Below, in pieces: positions 9,289-17,188 of a stretch of 64,000 bases of DNA; the stretch's first letter is position 1, and the number at the start of each line of letters is the position of its first letter. Under the pieces are notes generated by a model. The model saw only the letters and a program-made list of their open reading frames with translations. It did no database searches and was not told the origin of the DNA. Both the position numbers and the translations under genes were made by a program. The DNA is from JAKLIX01 sp964605655 (GTDB taxonomy: Bacteria > Bacteroidota > Bacteroidia > Bacteroidales > CAIXZF01), in contig CAZSDK010000009.1 in assembly GCA_964605655.1 (NCBI GenBank), positions 62,001 to 126,000 on the forward strand. Reading direction: 5' to 3'.

Positions 9289-9750
9289 TTACCTCAGGGG
9301 ATGGAAAAGATTATTAAGCCAGCGGTGAAACCCATGGACAGATTTTACAGGAGGGCAATGCATCAGGATGCACTCTCCGAAGATGGCATTCATCTGCCAA
9401 TCACGGCACATTCCCACCACTTCTTCTGTCTCACTGTGCTGCTGAATCCACAAATTCGTGATTCCGGCTTCTTTCGCCTGGCGCACGACACCGGCAGTCT
9501 CGCTTTTTGGCACCATGCTCACTACCCCGGCGACAGATTCGGGGATGCTCTTCAGATCGGGGTAACAGGGAACTTCGCCAATGGTGGTCATTTTCGGATT
9601 GACAGGAATCACGTTCCAGCCTCGTTTTCTCAGGTCTGTAAAGGCAGTGGCTCCAAATTTTTTGGGGTCGGATGACACACCAACCAAGGCCACGGAGGGC
9701 AGCCTGACGAAATCACTTACCTGTTGTGCTGATGGTTTGGGTTTTTTCAT
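9289..9750 (-). CDS. CoA-binding domain protein (YccU-like)
   Basis: This 153-aa protein has a Rossmann-type CoA_binding fold: VALVGVSSDPKKFG near the N-terminus, GWNVIPVNPKM, then the MVPKSETAGVV and LWIQQHSET strands. The family is widespread and poorly characterised; it resembles the CoA-binding half of succinyl-CoA synthetase but lacks catalytic domains. The ATG at 9750 is chosen over 9795 because it gives the compact family start. The gene ends downstream of an RluA-type gene with a 4-bp gap, so the two are likely co-expressed. Confidence 0.82.
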   Translation of the reverse strand: MKKPKPSAQQVSDFVRLPSVALVGVSSDPKKFGATAFTDLRKRGWNVIPVNPKMTTIGEVPCYPDLKSIPESVAGVVSMVPKSETAGVVRQAKEAGITNLWIQQHSETEEVVGMCRDWQMNAIFGECILMHCPPVKSVHGFHRWLNNLFHPLR

Positions 9751-9754
9751 GGTT

Positions 9755-10459
9755 TTATTTTGATAAAGATATGAAATAGTTCCAGATGACATCATCAGGC
9801 GGATCGCCGGTGAGGGAAATGATTTCTTTCTTCACCGGGTGGAGAAACTCCAGGTACCTGGAATGCAGATGAATGGACCCGTCGGGGTTGCTCCTGGGGA
9901 AGCCATATTTCAGGTCGCCTTTGATGGGGCATCCGATGGCGGCCAGCTGCGCCCTGATCTGGTGATGACGGCCTGTTTTGAGGTTCACCTCCAGCAAACA
10001 ATAGCGGTCGCTTCTGGCCACCAGGGCATAATCCAGTTCTGCCCTCTGGGAACCGGGCACTTCATGATCATAAGCATAAGAGAGGTTCTTGGCCTCATTT
10101 CTCCTGAGATAATGAACCAGCGTTCCCGTGGCGTCCGTAGGGGGCTGGGCCGACACAGCCCAGTAGACTTTTCTGACGGAACGTTCCTTGAGCAGCTCAT
10201 TCATCCGGGCCAGCGACTTGCTGGTGCGGGCAAAGGCCACCAGTCCGCTCACCGGCCGGTCGAGGCGGTGGATCACCCCGAGAAACACCTTGCCCGGCTT
10301 ATGGTATTTTTCTTTAAGATAGGATTTTAAATGATCACTCAGGGGGGTATCGCCGGTCTTGTCACCCTGGACGATCTCACCCGGAAGCTTGTTGATGACC
10401 AGCAAATGGTTGTCTTCGTACAGTACCCTGTCTTTCAGATCAATATTGTTCCTTTTCAT
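9755..10459 (-). CDS. RluA-family RNA pseudouridine synthase
   Basis: The protein isomerises uridine to pseudouridine in rRNA or tRNA. It is 234 aa from the ATG at 10459. The catalytic motif HRLDRPVSG is at 64-72 with nucleophile D67, and the LKTGRHHQIRAQL motif lies near 170. There is no N-terminal S4 domain, which fits the short RluA/RluC-like clade; which nucleotide it modifies cannot be told. The start lies 20 nt inside the end of panB, so translation is probably coupled. Confidence 0.88.
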   Translation of the reverse strand: MKRNNIDLKDRVLYEDNHLLVINKLPGEIVQGDKTGDTPLSDHLKSYLKEKYHKPGKVFLGVIHRLDRPVSGLVAFARTSKSLARMNELLKERSVRKVYWAVSAQPPTDATGTLVHYLRRNEAKNLSYAYDHEVPGSQRAELDYALVARSDRYCLLEVNLKTGRHHQIRAQLAAIGCPIKGDLKYGFPRSNPDGSIHLHSRYLEFLHPVKKEIISLTGDPPDDVIWNYFISLSK

Positions 10460-11255
10460 TAGGAAAATCAAGTGATTTGATATCCCTGATATATTTTTTC
10501 ACCGACTGGTCGACTTCCGCCGACAGATTGTGGTACCTCCTCAGAAAACGGGGGCTGAATTTGGTATTCAGACCGAGCATGTCATGAAGAACCAGCACCT
10601 GTCCGTCGACATCACTGCCTGCACCAATGCCGATGATAGGGATCCTGATCTCCCCGGTGACCTTTGCAGCCAGGACTGCCGGAATTTTTTCAAGGACGAT
10701 GGCAAAATCGCCCGCCTGTTCCAGGAGGTGTGCATCTTCCACCAGCTTCGAGGCTTCAGCCTCTTCTGTCGCCCTCACCACATAGGTACCAAACTTATGG
10801 ATGGCCTGGGGGGTCAGGCCCAGGTGTCCCATCACGGGTATCCCGGCAGAGAGGATCCTGTCGATGGATTCCAGGACTTCCCTTCCGCCTTCCATCTTGA
10901 CAGCATCGGCACCCGATTCTTTCATGATCCGGATGGCCGAATTCAGGGCTTCCTTGGAGTTGCCCTGGTAAGTCCCGAAAGGCAGGTCCACCACGACCAG
11001 GGCCCTTGAAACACCTCTCACCACCGAAGACGCATGATAGATCATCTCGTTCAGCGTGATGGGAAGGGTGGTCCTGTGCCCGGCCATTACGTTGGAGGCA
11101 GAGTCTCCAACAAGAATCACCTCTATGCCGGCAGCATCAAGCAGGCTGGCAAAAGAGTAATCATAAGCCGTCAGCATGGCAATCTTTTCCCCTCTCAGCT
11201 TCATCTCCTGCAGCACGTGGGTGGTGACTTTGGCAGGTATCATTTTTTCAGGCAT
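10440..11255 (-). CDS. panB: 3-methyl-2-oxobutanoate hydroxymethyltransferase
   Basis: PanB adds a hydroxymethyl group from methylene-tetrahydrofolate to alpha-ketoisovalerate, the first committed step to pantothenate and so to CoA. From the ATG at 11255 the protein is 271 aa, the normal size. Hallmarks include AMLTAYDYSFASLLD near 26, LVGDSASNVMAGH at 48-60, VDLPFGTY near 90, VKMEGG and IPVMGHLGLTPQ. A longer frame to 11423 runs through the promoter box at 11271-11278 and is rejected. It is followed in the same operon by a pseudouridine synthase and a CoA-binding protein. Confidence 0.96.
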   Translation of the reverse strand: MPEKMIPAKVTTHVLQEMKLRGEKIAMLTAYDYSFASLLDAAGIEVILVGDSASNVMAGHRTTLPITLNEMIYHASSVVRGVSRALVVVDLPFGTYQGNSKEALNSAIRIMKESGADAVKMEGGREVLESIDRILSAGIPVMGHLGLTPQAIHKFGTYVVRATEEAEASKLVEDAHLLEQAGDFAIVLEKIPAVLAAKVTGEIRIPIIGIGAGSDVDGQVLVLHDMLGLNTKFSPRFLRRYHNLSAEVDQSVKKYIRDIKSLDFPNEKEQY

Positions 11256-11270
11256 GATGATAATTTTTGA

Positions 11271-11278
11271 CAAATGTA
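11271..11278 (-). promoter_or_regulatory. Bacteroidota -7 box for panB operon
   Basis: TACATTTG on the minus strand matches TAnnTTTG and ends 15 nt before the panB ATG at 11255, which supports that start. Confidence 0.5.
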
Positions 11279-11383
11279 ACCAATTTTGAATCAATGGGCG
11301 ATCCAGCCCACAGGACTTGGTTGCAGGACAAACATCATCAAAACAACAGGCCCGGCACTGTCCTGAAATTATTCCGAAAAACT

Positions 11384-11391
11384 TACCTTTG
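11384..11391 (+). promoter_or_regulatory. Bacteroidota -7 box for the PNPOx-like gene
   Basis: TACCTTTG matches TAnnTTTG, 43 nt before the ATG at 11435. Confidence 0.5.
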
Positions 11392-11434
11392 TACCCAGTA
11401 ATTAAAGGCGCCAAACCCGACAAAATATATTCCG

Positions 11435-11896
11435 ATGAAAGTGAGGCAGGTATATCAGCAGAAAGAATTTGACGAGGTGATCACCAGGTCCCAGGTGTGT
11501 CACCTTTCCATGGTCGATGCCGAAGGGGCGCCCTACGTGGTCCCGATGAATTTCGGATATGAAAACGGAGTGGTGTACCTACATTCATCACCCATGGGAA
11601 AGAAAATCAGCATCCTGCGTGATCATCCCGCGGTGTGCCTGGCCTTCAGCACCGATTATCAACTGCGGTACCAAAATGAAGAGGTCGCCTGCAGCTACGG
11701 CATGAAATATAAAAGCGTGATCCTGTTCGGTAAAGTGGAATTCATTGAAGAAATCGAGGCGAAAACTGATGCCATGAACGTGATCATGAAACAGTACACC
11801 GGCAGGGAATTCCCGTATAACCTTCCCGCCATCCGCGAGGTGTGTGTGTTTAAGCTGGTCCCTGACCAGACGACGGGACGCTACTACGGGTATTGA
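11435..11896 (+). CDS. Pyridoxamine 5'-phosphate oxidase-like flavin-binding protein
   Basis: This 153-aa cytoplasmic protein has the split-barrel flavin-binding fold of the PNPOx-like/NimA group. It shows the expected order: CHLSMVDAEGAPYVVPMNFGYE, then VYLHSSPMGKK, then a strand pair with VILFGKVEFIEE and a short C-terminal tail containing GREFPY. The family includes 5-nitroimidazole reductases and general FMN/heme-binding stress proteins. The exact role is not readable from sequence. Its last 47 nt overlap the convergent PAP2 gene. Confidence 0.78.
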   Translation: MKVRQVYQQKEFDEVITRSQVCHLSMVDAEGAPYVVPMNFGYENGVVYLHSSPMGKKISILRDHPAVCLAFSTDYQLRYQNEEVACSYGMKYKSVILFGKVEFIEEIEAKTDAMNVIMKQYTGREFPYNLPAIREVCVFKLVPDQTTGRYYGY

Positions 11897-12458
11897 TCCA
11901 TCTCAGGGTCAGGGTCCTCATCATCCAGCCAACCAACGACCCTAAGAAAATCCCCCCGAGAACATCCCCGGGATAATGAACTCCCAGATAGATTCTTGAA
12001 TAAGAGACGGCGCCGGCCCATACGATCATGGCGACGGCAAGCCATTTCATCCTGGGCTTCAGAAATGGATACAGGAAGGTGGCCAGGGCAAAGGTATTGG
12101 CTGCGTGTGATGACACAAACCCATAGGGGCCTCCGCATTTTCCCTTCACCAGGTGCAATATCCCTTCCAGTACAGGTTCATGACAAGGGCGCAAGCGGTG
12201 AAAGACATTTTTAAAGAGATGAACGGAAGCCTGGTCGTTGATCAGGATCATCAGCACCGCACCCAGAAGGATCCACCAGGCAGTTCTTCTGTAGAACTTA
12301 AAAAGTAAACCTATCAAAAATAAATAGAGAGGAATCCAGACCGGCCGGTTGCTCAGCCAGTACATCACAAAATCGAGAAACCCGTTGTGGTTGCCGTTGA
12401 TGACCAGGAGCATTCCCTGGTCCAGTTGTTTCAGAAATTCAATGATGCTGTCCGACAT
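11850..12458 (-). CDS. PAP2-family membrane phosphatase
   Basis: This 202-aa integral membrane protein has six hydrophobic segments and the three PAP2 signatures: KNVFHRLRP, SSHAANT (the PSGH-type motif) and SRIYLGVHYPGD. The family dephosphorylates lipid phosphates such as undecaprenyl pyrophosphate, phosphatidylglycerophosphate or lipid A 1-phosphate; which one applies here is unknown. It is the last gene of the hpt-adk-obg cluster, 14 bp after obg. The C-terminal tail is encoded antisense to the 3' end of the PNPOx-like gene. Confidence 0.86.
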   Translation of the reverse strand: MSDSIIEFLKQLDQGMLLVINGNHNGFLDFVMYWLSNRPVWIPLYLFLIGLLFKFYRRTAWWILLGAVLMILINDQASVHLFKNVFHRLRPCHEPVLEGILHLVKGKCGGPYGFVSSHAANTFALATFLYPFLKPRMKWLAVAMIVWAGAVSYSRIYLGVHYPGDVLGGIFLGSLVGWMMRTLTLRWINTRSSVPSSGQGPA

Positions 12459-12472
12459 GGATGGATTTCACA

Positions 12473-13465
12473 TTAATGGTTCAGCTGTTTCCAGAGAACA
12501 TCCTTCAGCCTGGTGATACCCAATGTGGTATGGGAGGAGATGAATACAGAGGGGACAGAAGGAGGCAGATCTTTCTCCATTTCCTTTAACAAATCTTCAT
12601 CAAGGAGATCGGCCTTGGTTACGGCCAGTACCCTGGCCTTGTCGAGCAACTCGGGGTTGTACTCTTTCAGCTCATTCAACAGGACGGCATATTCCTGCCT
12701 GATGCTGGGAGCATCAACAGGGACCATGAACAACAGCACGGCATTCCTTTCGATATGCCTTAGGAAACGCAGCCCCAGGCCTTTCCCTTCATGGGCACCT
12801 TCGATGATGCCCGGAATGTCTGCCATCACGAAGGACCTGTCGTCGCGGTATGCAACAATACCAAGGTTTGGCCTCAGTGTTGTAAAAGGATAGTCGGCAA
12901 TCTCGGGTCTTGCCGCAGAGACGACCGATAACAAGGTTGACTTTCCGGCATTGGGGAAACCGACAAGGCCGACATCGGCCAGGATTTTCAGTTCCAGCAC
13001 CTTCCATCCTTCCAGTCCGGGTTCTCCGGGTTGAGCAAAACGAGGCGTCTGGAAAGTGGATGACTTAAAATGGTCGTTACCCAGTCCACCCCGGCCTCCT
13101 TTGATCCAGACGATGCTTTCTCCATCATGGGTGATCTCACATTCCACTTCACCGGTCTCGGCATCCCGTGCGATGGTTCCGAGAGGTACTTCTATGATCA
13201 CGTCTTTCCCGTCGGCACCGGTCTTCAGCTGCCCGGAACCCGGTGTCCCGTCACCGGCATGAAGGTGCTTGGTATAACGAAGGTGCAACAGGGTCCATAG
13301 CTGGGCATTGCCTTTGAGGATGATGTGTCCTCCCCTGCCGCCGTCGCCGCCATCAGGGCCGCCGCGGGGATTCAGCCTGGTACGGATGAAATGCACCGAC
13401 CCTGCCCCTCCTTTGCCGGAACGGCAGAAAATCTTGATATAATCAACAAAATTGGAGACCGCCAT
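12473..13465 (-). CDS. obgE: GTPase Obg/CgtA
   Basis: Obg is an essential GTPase that acts in 50S ribosome assembly and stress signalling. The 330-aa protein has the glycine-rich Obg fold first (about 1-160, with GGPDGGDGGRGG). The G domain follows: P-loop GFPNAGKST near 169, switch II DIPGIIEGAHEGKGLG, the NKXD-type motif TKADL and the G5-like SSHT. It ends right after the G domain without a long C-terminal extension. It is co-directional with adk, 7 bp downstream of that gene. Confidence 0.96.
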   Translation of the reverse strand: MAVSNFVDYIKIFCRSGKGGAGSVHFIRTRLNPRGGPDGGDGGRGGHIILKGNAQLWTLLHLRYTKHLHAGDGTPGSGQLKTGADGKDVIIEVPLGTIARDAETGEVECEITHDGESIVWIKGGRGGLGNDHFKSSTFQTPRFAQPGEPGLEGWKVLELKILADVGLVGFPNAGKSTLLSVVSAARPEIADYPFTTLRPNLGIVAYRDDRSFVMADIPGIIEGAHEGKGLGLRFLRHIERNAVLLFMVPVDAPSIRQEYAVLLNELKEYNPELLDKARVLAVTKADLLDEDLLKEMEKDLPPSVPSVFISSHTTLGITRLKDVLWKQLNH

Positions 13466-13472
13466 CAGCTTG

Positions 13473-14048
13473 TCAGGGGTATGCCGTATCTATTTCATTA
13501 TAAAGCTTTTCGCTGATATCGTCAATGCTGCCTATCCCCATCACCGAGACCAGCTTGCCCTGCTTCTTAAAATAATCAAGCAAAGGAGCTGTCTGCTTGT
13601 GGTAGGTGATCAGCCGCTGATGGATCACCTCGGGCCTGTCATCCGAACGGAATTGGTCCTCAGCTCTTTTGGACAGCCTGGCAACAAGCTCTTCCTCATT
13701 TACTTCCAGGGAAAGGACCAGGTTGATGCAGATCCCCTCTTTCACCATCACCTCATCCAACACCTCTGCCTGGATCAGGGTCCGCGGGTATCCGTCAAAG
13801 ACAAACCCGTTGATGTACCGGTTCTCCTCGATCAGCCTGCGAAGGATCTCTATGAGCATCTCGTCGGGGACCAACTCACCCCTCTCCATGTACTGCGCTG
13901 CCGAAACACCCAGATTACTGCCCTTCCTGATCTCCTCCCTGAGGATTTCTCCTGTGGAGATGTGCTTCAACTGATACCGGGTCGCTATCCTGAATGACTG
14001 TGTTCCCTTTCCTGCACCCGGTGGGCCAAATATGACGATATTGAACAT
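13473..14048 (-). CDS. adk: Adenylate kinase
   Basis: Adk interconverts ATP plus AMP and two ADP. The 191-aa protein has the P-loop GPPGAGKGTQ at 8-17, the AMP-binding STGE segment, the FDGYPRT motif and the R-x-DD-x-x-E-x-x-x-x-R motif (RSDDRPEVIHQR). The LID domain is short, with no Cys4 zinc finger, which is the usual short form in this phylum. It sits 10 bp after hpt in the same operon, consistent with purine nucleotide homeostasis. Confidence 0.96.
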   Translation of the reverse strand: MFNIVIFGPPGAGKGTQSFRIATRYQLKHISTGEILREEIRKGSNLGVSAAQYMERGELVPDEMLIEILRRLIEENRYINGFVFDGYPRTLIQAEVLDEVMVKEGICINLVLSLEVNEEELVARLSKRAEDQFRSDDRPEVIHQRLITYHKQTAPLLDYFKKQGKLVSVMGIGSIDDISEKLYNEIDTAYP

Positions 14049-14058
14049 AACTTATTCT

Positions 14059-14595
14059 TTATGAACAGATTTGATAAATCTCAGGCAGGTTTCGGCCATA
14101 GCCGTTATAATCCAGACCGTAACCCACGATAAAATCATCCGGAATCTCGAGTCCCACGTAATCCAGGTCAAAATTCTCCATGAATGAATGAGGTTTAAAC
14201 AACAGGGCGGCGATCTTCAGTTCGGCAGGCACATGCTCCAGCACTTGCTCCCTCAGCCTGGCCAGCGTAAGACCCGTATCAACGATATCCTCCACCACCA
14301 CCACGGTCCTTCCCCTCAGGTCTTCATTCAGCCCGATAAGCTGGTGCACCTGGGCGGTTGTTTTCGTCCCAACATAAGACGACAACTTGACAAAGGATAT
14401 CTGACAAGGAAAATCCATTCGCCTGATCAGGTCGGCAGCAAAGATGAATGCACCGTTGAGGATCACAAGGAACAAGGGGTTCTTCTCCGACAATTCTTCC
14501 CTGATGGACGCGGCTACCTTCTCGACTGCCTTATCAATTTCTGACCCCGACAGATACGGTTTAAAATGCCGGTCATGGATCTTGATGTCACCCAT
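14059..14595 (-). CDS. hpt: Hypoxanthine phosphoribosyltransferase
   Basis: The enzyme salvages hypoxanthine (and often guanine) to IMP/GMP using PRPP. It is 178 aa. The PRPP-binding motif VVVVEDIVDTGLTL lies at about 96-109, and the purine-specificity segment FVGYGLDYNGYGRNLPEIY is near the C-terminus. A perfect -7 box at 14612-14619 just upstream makes it the first gene of the hpt-adk-obg-PAP2 transcript. purE diverges from it. Confidence 0.95.
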   Translation of the reverse strand: MGDIKIHDRHFKPYLSGSEIDKAVEKVAASIREELSEKNPLFLVILNGAFIFAADLIRRMDFPCQISFVKLSSYVGTKTTAQVHQLIGLNEDLRGRTVVVVEDIVDTGLTLARLREQVLEHVPAELKIAALLFKPHSFMENFDLDYVGLEIPDDFIVGYGLDYNGYGRNLPEIYQICS

Positions 14596-14611
14596 TCAAT
14601 AGAATTTTTTG

Positions 14612-14619
14612 CAAACATA
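14612..14619 (-). promoter_or_regulatory. Bacteroidota -7 box for hpt-adk-obg operon
   Basis: TATGTTTG on the minus strand matches TAnnTTTG and ends 16 nt before the hpt ATG. It is back to back with the purE box. Confidence 0.5.
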
Positions 14620-14653
14620 TTAATTTTCTGCTTTTTAATCGAATTTCTGCTTC

Positions 14654-14661
14654 TATCTTTG
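14654..14661 (+). promoter_or_regulatory. Bacteroidota -7 box for purE
   Basis: TATCTTTG matches TAnnTTTG, 19 nt before the purE ATG at 14681. Confidence 0.55.
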
Positions 14662-14680
14662 CCTAAAATTATTAACTTTC

Positions 14681-15196
14681 ATGAACCCAGTAGTCAGCAT
14701 TATCATGGGCAGCACCTCCGATCTCCCGGTGATGGAGGAAGCGGCCAAACTCTTTAATGAACTCGAGATCCCCTTCGAAATCAATGCCTTATCTGCCCAC
14801 CGCACCCCTGAAAAGGTGGCTGAATTCGCAGGCAGTGCTTACAACAGAGGAATCAGGGTGATCATCGCCGGTGCCGGAGGAGCAGCTCACCTCCCCGGGG
14901 TGATCGCCTCCATGACCCATTTGCCGGTTATTGGCGTTCCAATCAAGTCATCCAACTCCATCGACGGGTGGGACAGCATCTTGTCCATCCTCCAGATGCC
15001 TCCCGGCATCCCGGTGGCCACCGTCGGGCTCGATGCCGCAAGAAATGCAGCCATACTGGCCGTCCAGATCATGAGCAACAACGACCCGGCGCTGACTGAA
15101 AAAATGATAAATTTCAAGGAAGGACTTAAAAAGAAAGTAATACAGGCCAACGAAGAACTCAGGCAGAAAGCCCGGTATCCTTTCAGGGTGCTGTGA
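14681..15196 (+). CDS. purE: 5-(carboxyamino)imidazole ribonucleotide mutase
   Basis: PurE converts N5-CAIR to CAIR in de novo purine synthesis. The 171-aa protein shows the class I signature: IMGSTSDLPVMEEAAK at the N-terminus, SAHRTPEKV near 40, the glycine-rich AGAGGAAHLPGV loop near 65, and SSNSIDGWDSILSILQMPPG. The divergent hpt gene supplies the salvage branch, and purL of the same pathway lies 41 kb to the right. The stop is adjacent to the convergent O-methyltransferase stop. Confidence 0.96.
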   Translation: MNPVVSIIMGSTSDLPVMEEAAKLFNELEIPFEINALSAHRTPEKVAEFAGSAYNRGIRVIIAGAGGAAHLPGVIASMTHLPVIGVPIKSSNSIDGWDSILSILQMPPGIPVATVGLDAARNAAILAVQIMSNNDPALTEKMINFKEGLKKKVIQANEELRQKARYPFRVL

Positions 15197-15829
15197 TCAG
15201 CATTTCCTCAGGATCATGACCCCATCACGCAGGGGGAGCAGCAACTTCTCCACCCGGGGATCCTTCATGACGAACTCATTGAACCTCTGAATACCAAAAG
15301 CTTCCTTGTCGGAAGGCAGTACCTCCTGTAAAACTTTCCCACCCCATAGCACGTTGTCGGCAAGAATGAAGCCCCCTGACCTTACCTTATCAATAACACA
15401 TTGATAATAAGAAAGATACTGTTCCTTATCTGCATCAATGAACACCAGGTCATAGGGTCCTTCCATTTTTACCATCAGATCAAGAGCGTCACCGATATGA
15501 AGCCGTACGCGGTCTTCCAGTCCTGCCTCCTTCATATAATCCAGTATGAGATCTTCCAGCTCCGGGTTGATTTCTATGGTGTCAAGCCTGCCACCGGGAT
15601 TGAGCCCCTGTGCCAGGCAGATGGCGGAATAACCGGTAAAGGTCCCTATCTCAAGAATACGGTCAGGCCTGATCATACAGCTCACCATTTTCAGCAGCAT
15701 CCCCTGGACCGGACCTGAGAGCATACGCGGAAAGGCCTGCCGGAGATGAGTCTCGCGGTGTATCCTGTACAGGAGCGGACTTTCAGGGCTGGTATGCGAC
15801 AGGGCATACTGATCTGTTTCGTTATTCAT
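15197..15829 (-). CDS. SAM-dependent O-methyltransferase (TrmR/caffeoyl-CoA OMT-like)
   Basis: This 210-aa class I methyltransferase of the methyltransf_3 family has motif I ILEIGTFTGYSAICLA, the acidic residue after DTIEINPE, metal and substrate motif VFIDADKEQY, and ADNVLWGG. Members methylate catechols or, as TrmR, 5-hydroxyuridine in tRNA. Bacterial members of this length near housekeeping genes are often TrmR, but sequence alone does not decide. It starts 9 bp after the M16 peptidase gene and is probably co-transcribed. Confidence 0.82.
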   Translation of the reverse strand: MNNETDQYALSHTSPESPLLYRIHRETHLRQAFPRMLSGPVQGMLLKMVSCMIRPDRILEIGTFTGYSAICLAQGLNPGGRLDTIEINPELEDLILDYMKEAGLEDRVRLHIGDALDLMVKMEGPYDLVFIDADKEQYLSYYQCVIDKVRSGGFILADNVLWGGKVLQEVLPSDKEAFGIQRFNEFVMKDPRVEKLLLPLRDGVMILRKC

Positions 15830-15838
15830 TATCCTGCA

Positions 15839-17092
15839 TCATTTGGAAAGATAGGCCAGGGTGCTCAGTCCCTGCAGGGGAAGCACCTCCCCGGCCACGG
15901 CCAGGAGGTCCGATTCACTCACATTTTCAATTTTCTTCACCATCTCCCTGAAGTTGTCAACCTTCCGGAAGACCTGGAAGCTCTTTCCCATGGAAAGCAT
16001 CTGGTTTAAATTGGACTCAAGGCTGATGGCCATCTGGCCAATAAACTGCTGCTTCGCCTGATGGAGCTGGATACCGCCCATCTTTTCCCGGATCAGCCTA
16101 TTGGTCTCTTTCTGTATCAGTTCCATGGTTTTCTCAAAATACTGCCGGTCGGTGCCTGCATAAATGGAGAACATACCGGTCTCCCTGAAAGGAGCATAAT
16201 TGGCCTCAATCTGGTAACAATGCCCGAATTTCTCCCTTATGTTCATATTCAGCCTTGAGGTCATTCCCGGTCCGCCCAGCAGGTTGATCAGCAAGGAAAA
16301 CGCCTGTCGCTTTTCTTCAAGGTAGGAGTAGGCCAGTCCGCCAATGATGGCATGGGTCTGATAGGTCCTTTTGGGAAGAAGACTCGTAAAGGCCCGGTAA
16401 TCAGCATTCCTGAACTCCAGTGGGCTGACGGTGGCAGCAAGGGGTTCCCTCTTTTGCCCGTCGTCCAGGTACCTGGAGGCGATGCCAAACAGTTCTTTAC
16501 CGCTGATGTTGCCAACGGAGCAGAGGATCATCCTTTCAGGAAGGAAATTTCTTGACATGAATCCCCTGACGTGTTCCCTGTTGAAAGACCTGACCATAGC
16601 CTTGGTCCCCAGGATGTTTCTTCCCAGAGGGTGTCCGGGGTACAACATCTCGTCGAACTGATCGTGAATGTTTTCGTAAGGGTTATCTTTATAGGAATTG
16701 ATCTCATCGATGATGACCATCTTCTCTTTATCCATTTCATGGTCAGGAAAGGTGGAATGGAAGAGGATGTCGTTAAATAATTCCAGTGTCCTGCCGGTAT
16801 AATCTTTGAGAAAAGAAGCATAAATAAAGATCTCTTCCCTGGCCGTATAAGCATTCAGGTCTCCTCCCACCTTCTCCAGTCTTGATATCACATGGAAAGC
16901 TTTTCGCTTTTCTGTCCCTTTGAAAAGTCCGTGCTCTATGAAATGAGCGATCCCATGCTCCCTGGCCGTCTCATGCCTGCTGCCGGCGTCGATGATGATA
17001 CCGGCATGGGAGACAGGTGAAGACTGCTGCAGATGTACCAGCTTCATCCCGTTGGAAAGCTCAAAAAATTCGAAAGGTATCTCATGGTCCAT
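15839..17092 (-). CDS. M16-family zinc metallopeptidase
   Basis: This 417-aa protein is an M16 (pitrilysin/processing-peptidase type) peptidase. The inverted zinc motif H-x-x-E-H is at 50-54 (HFIEH), and the distal zinc ligand E130 in IIDEIN lies exactly 76 residues later, the family spacing. The C-terminal inactive M16 domain is present, with no signal peptide. The frame runs back to 17119, but a -7 box covers 17098-17105, so the ATG at 17092 is chosen; the mRNA may be leaderless. Its substrate is unknown. It is divergent from gldA. Confidence 0.9.
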   Translation of the reverse strand: MDHEIPFEFFELSNGMKLVHLQQSSPVSHAGIIIDAGSRHETAREHGIAHFIEHGLFKGTEKRKAFHVISRLEKVGGDLNAYTAREEIFIYASFLKDYTGRTLELFNDILFHSTFPDHEMDKEKMVIIDEINSYKDNPYENIHDQFDEMLYPGHPLGRNILGTKAMVRSFNREHVRGFMSRNFLPERMILCSVGNISGKELFGIASRYLDDGQKREPLAATVSPLEFRNADYRAFTSLLPKRTYQTHAIIGGLAYSYLEEKRQAFSLLINLLGGPGMTSRLNMNIREKFGHCYQIEANYAPFRETGMFSIYAGTDRQYFEKTMELIQKETNRLIREKMGGIQLHQAKQQFIGQMAISLESNLNQMLSMGKSFQVFRKVDNFREMVKKIENVSESDLLAVAGEVLPLQGLSTLAYLSK

Positions 17093-17097
17093 GCCCG

Positions 17098-17105
17098 CAA
17101 ACATA
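17098..17105 (-). promoter_or_regulatory. Bacteroidota -7 box for M16 peptidase
   Basis: TATGTTTG on the minus strand ends only 5 nt before the ATG at 17092, so transcription should start at or next to the start codon. Confidence 0.5.
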
Positions 17106-17161
17106 CAGATTATTTTCAACGGTCCTTAAAGTGCTTCCGGCAGGATCATCATTATAATGGC

Positions 17162-17169
17162 TACCTTTG
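17162..17169 (+). promoter_or_regulatory. Bacteroidota -7 box for gldA
   Basis: TACCTTTG matches TAnnTTTG and ends 19 nt before the ATG at 17189. It rules out the longer reading that starts at 17033. Confidence 0.55.
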
Positions 17170-17188
17170 CCGTCTAAAACCCGCAACC

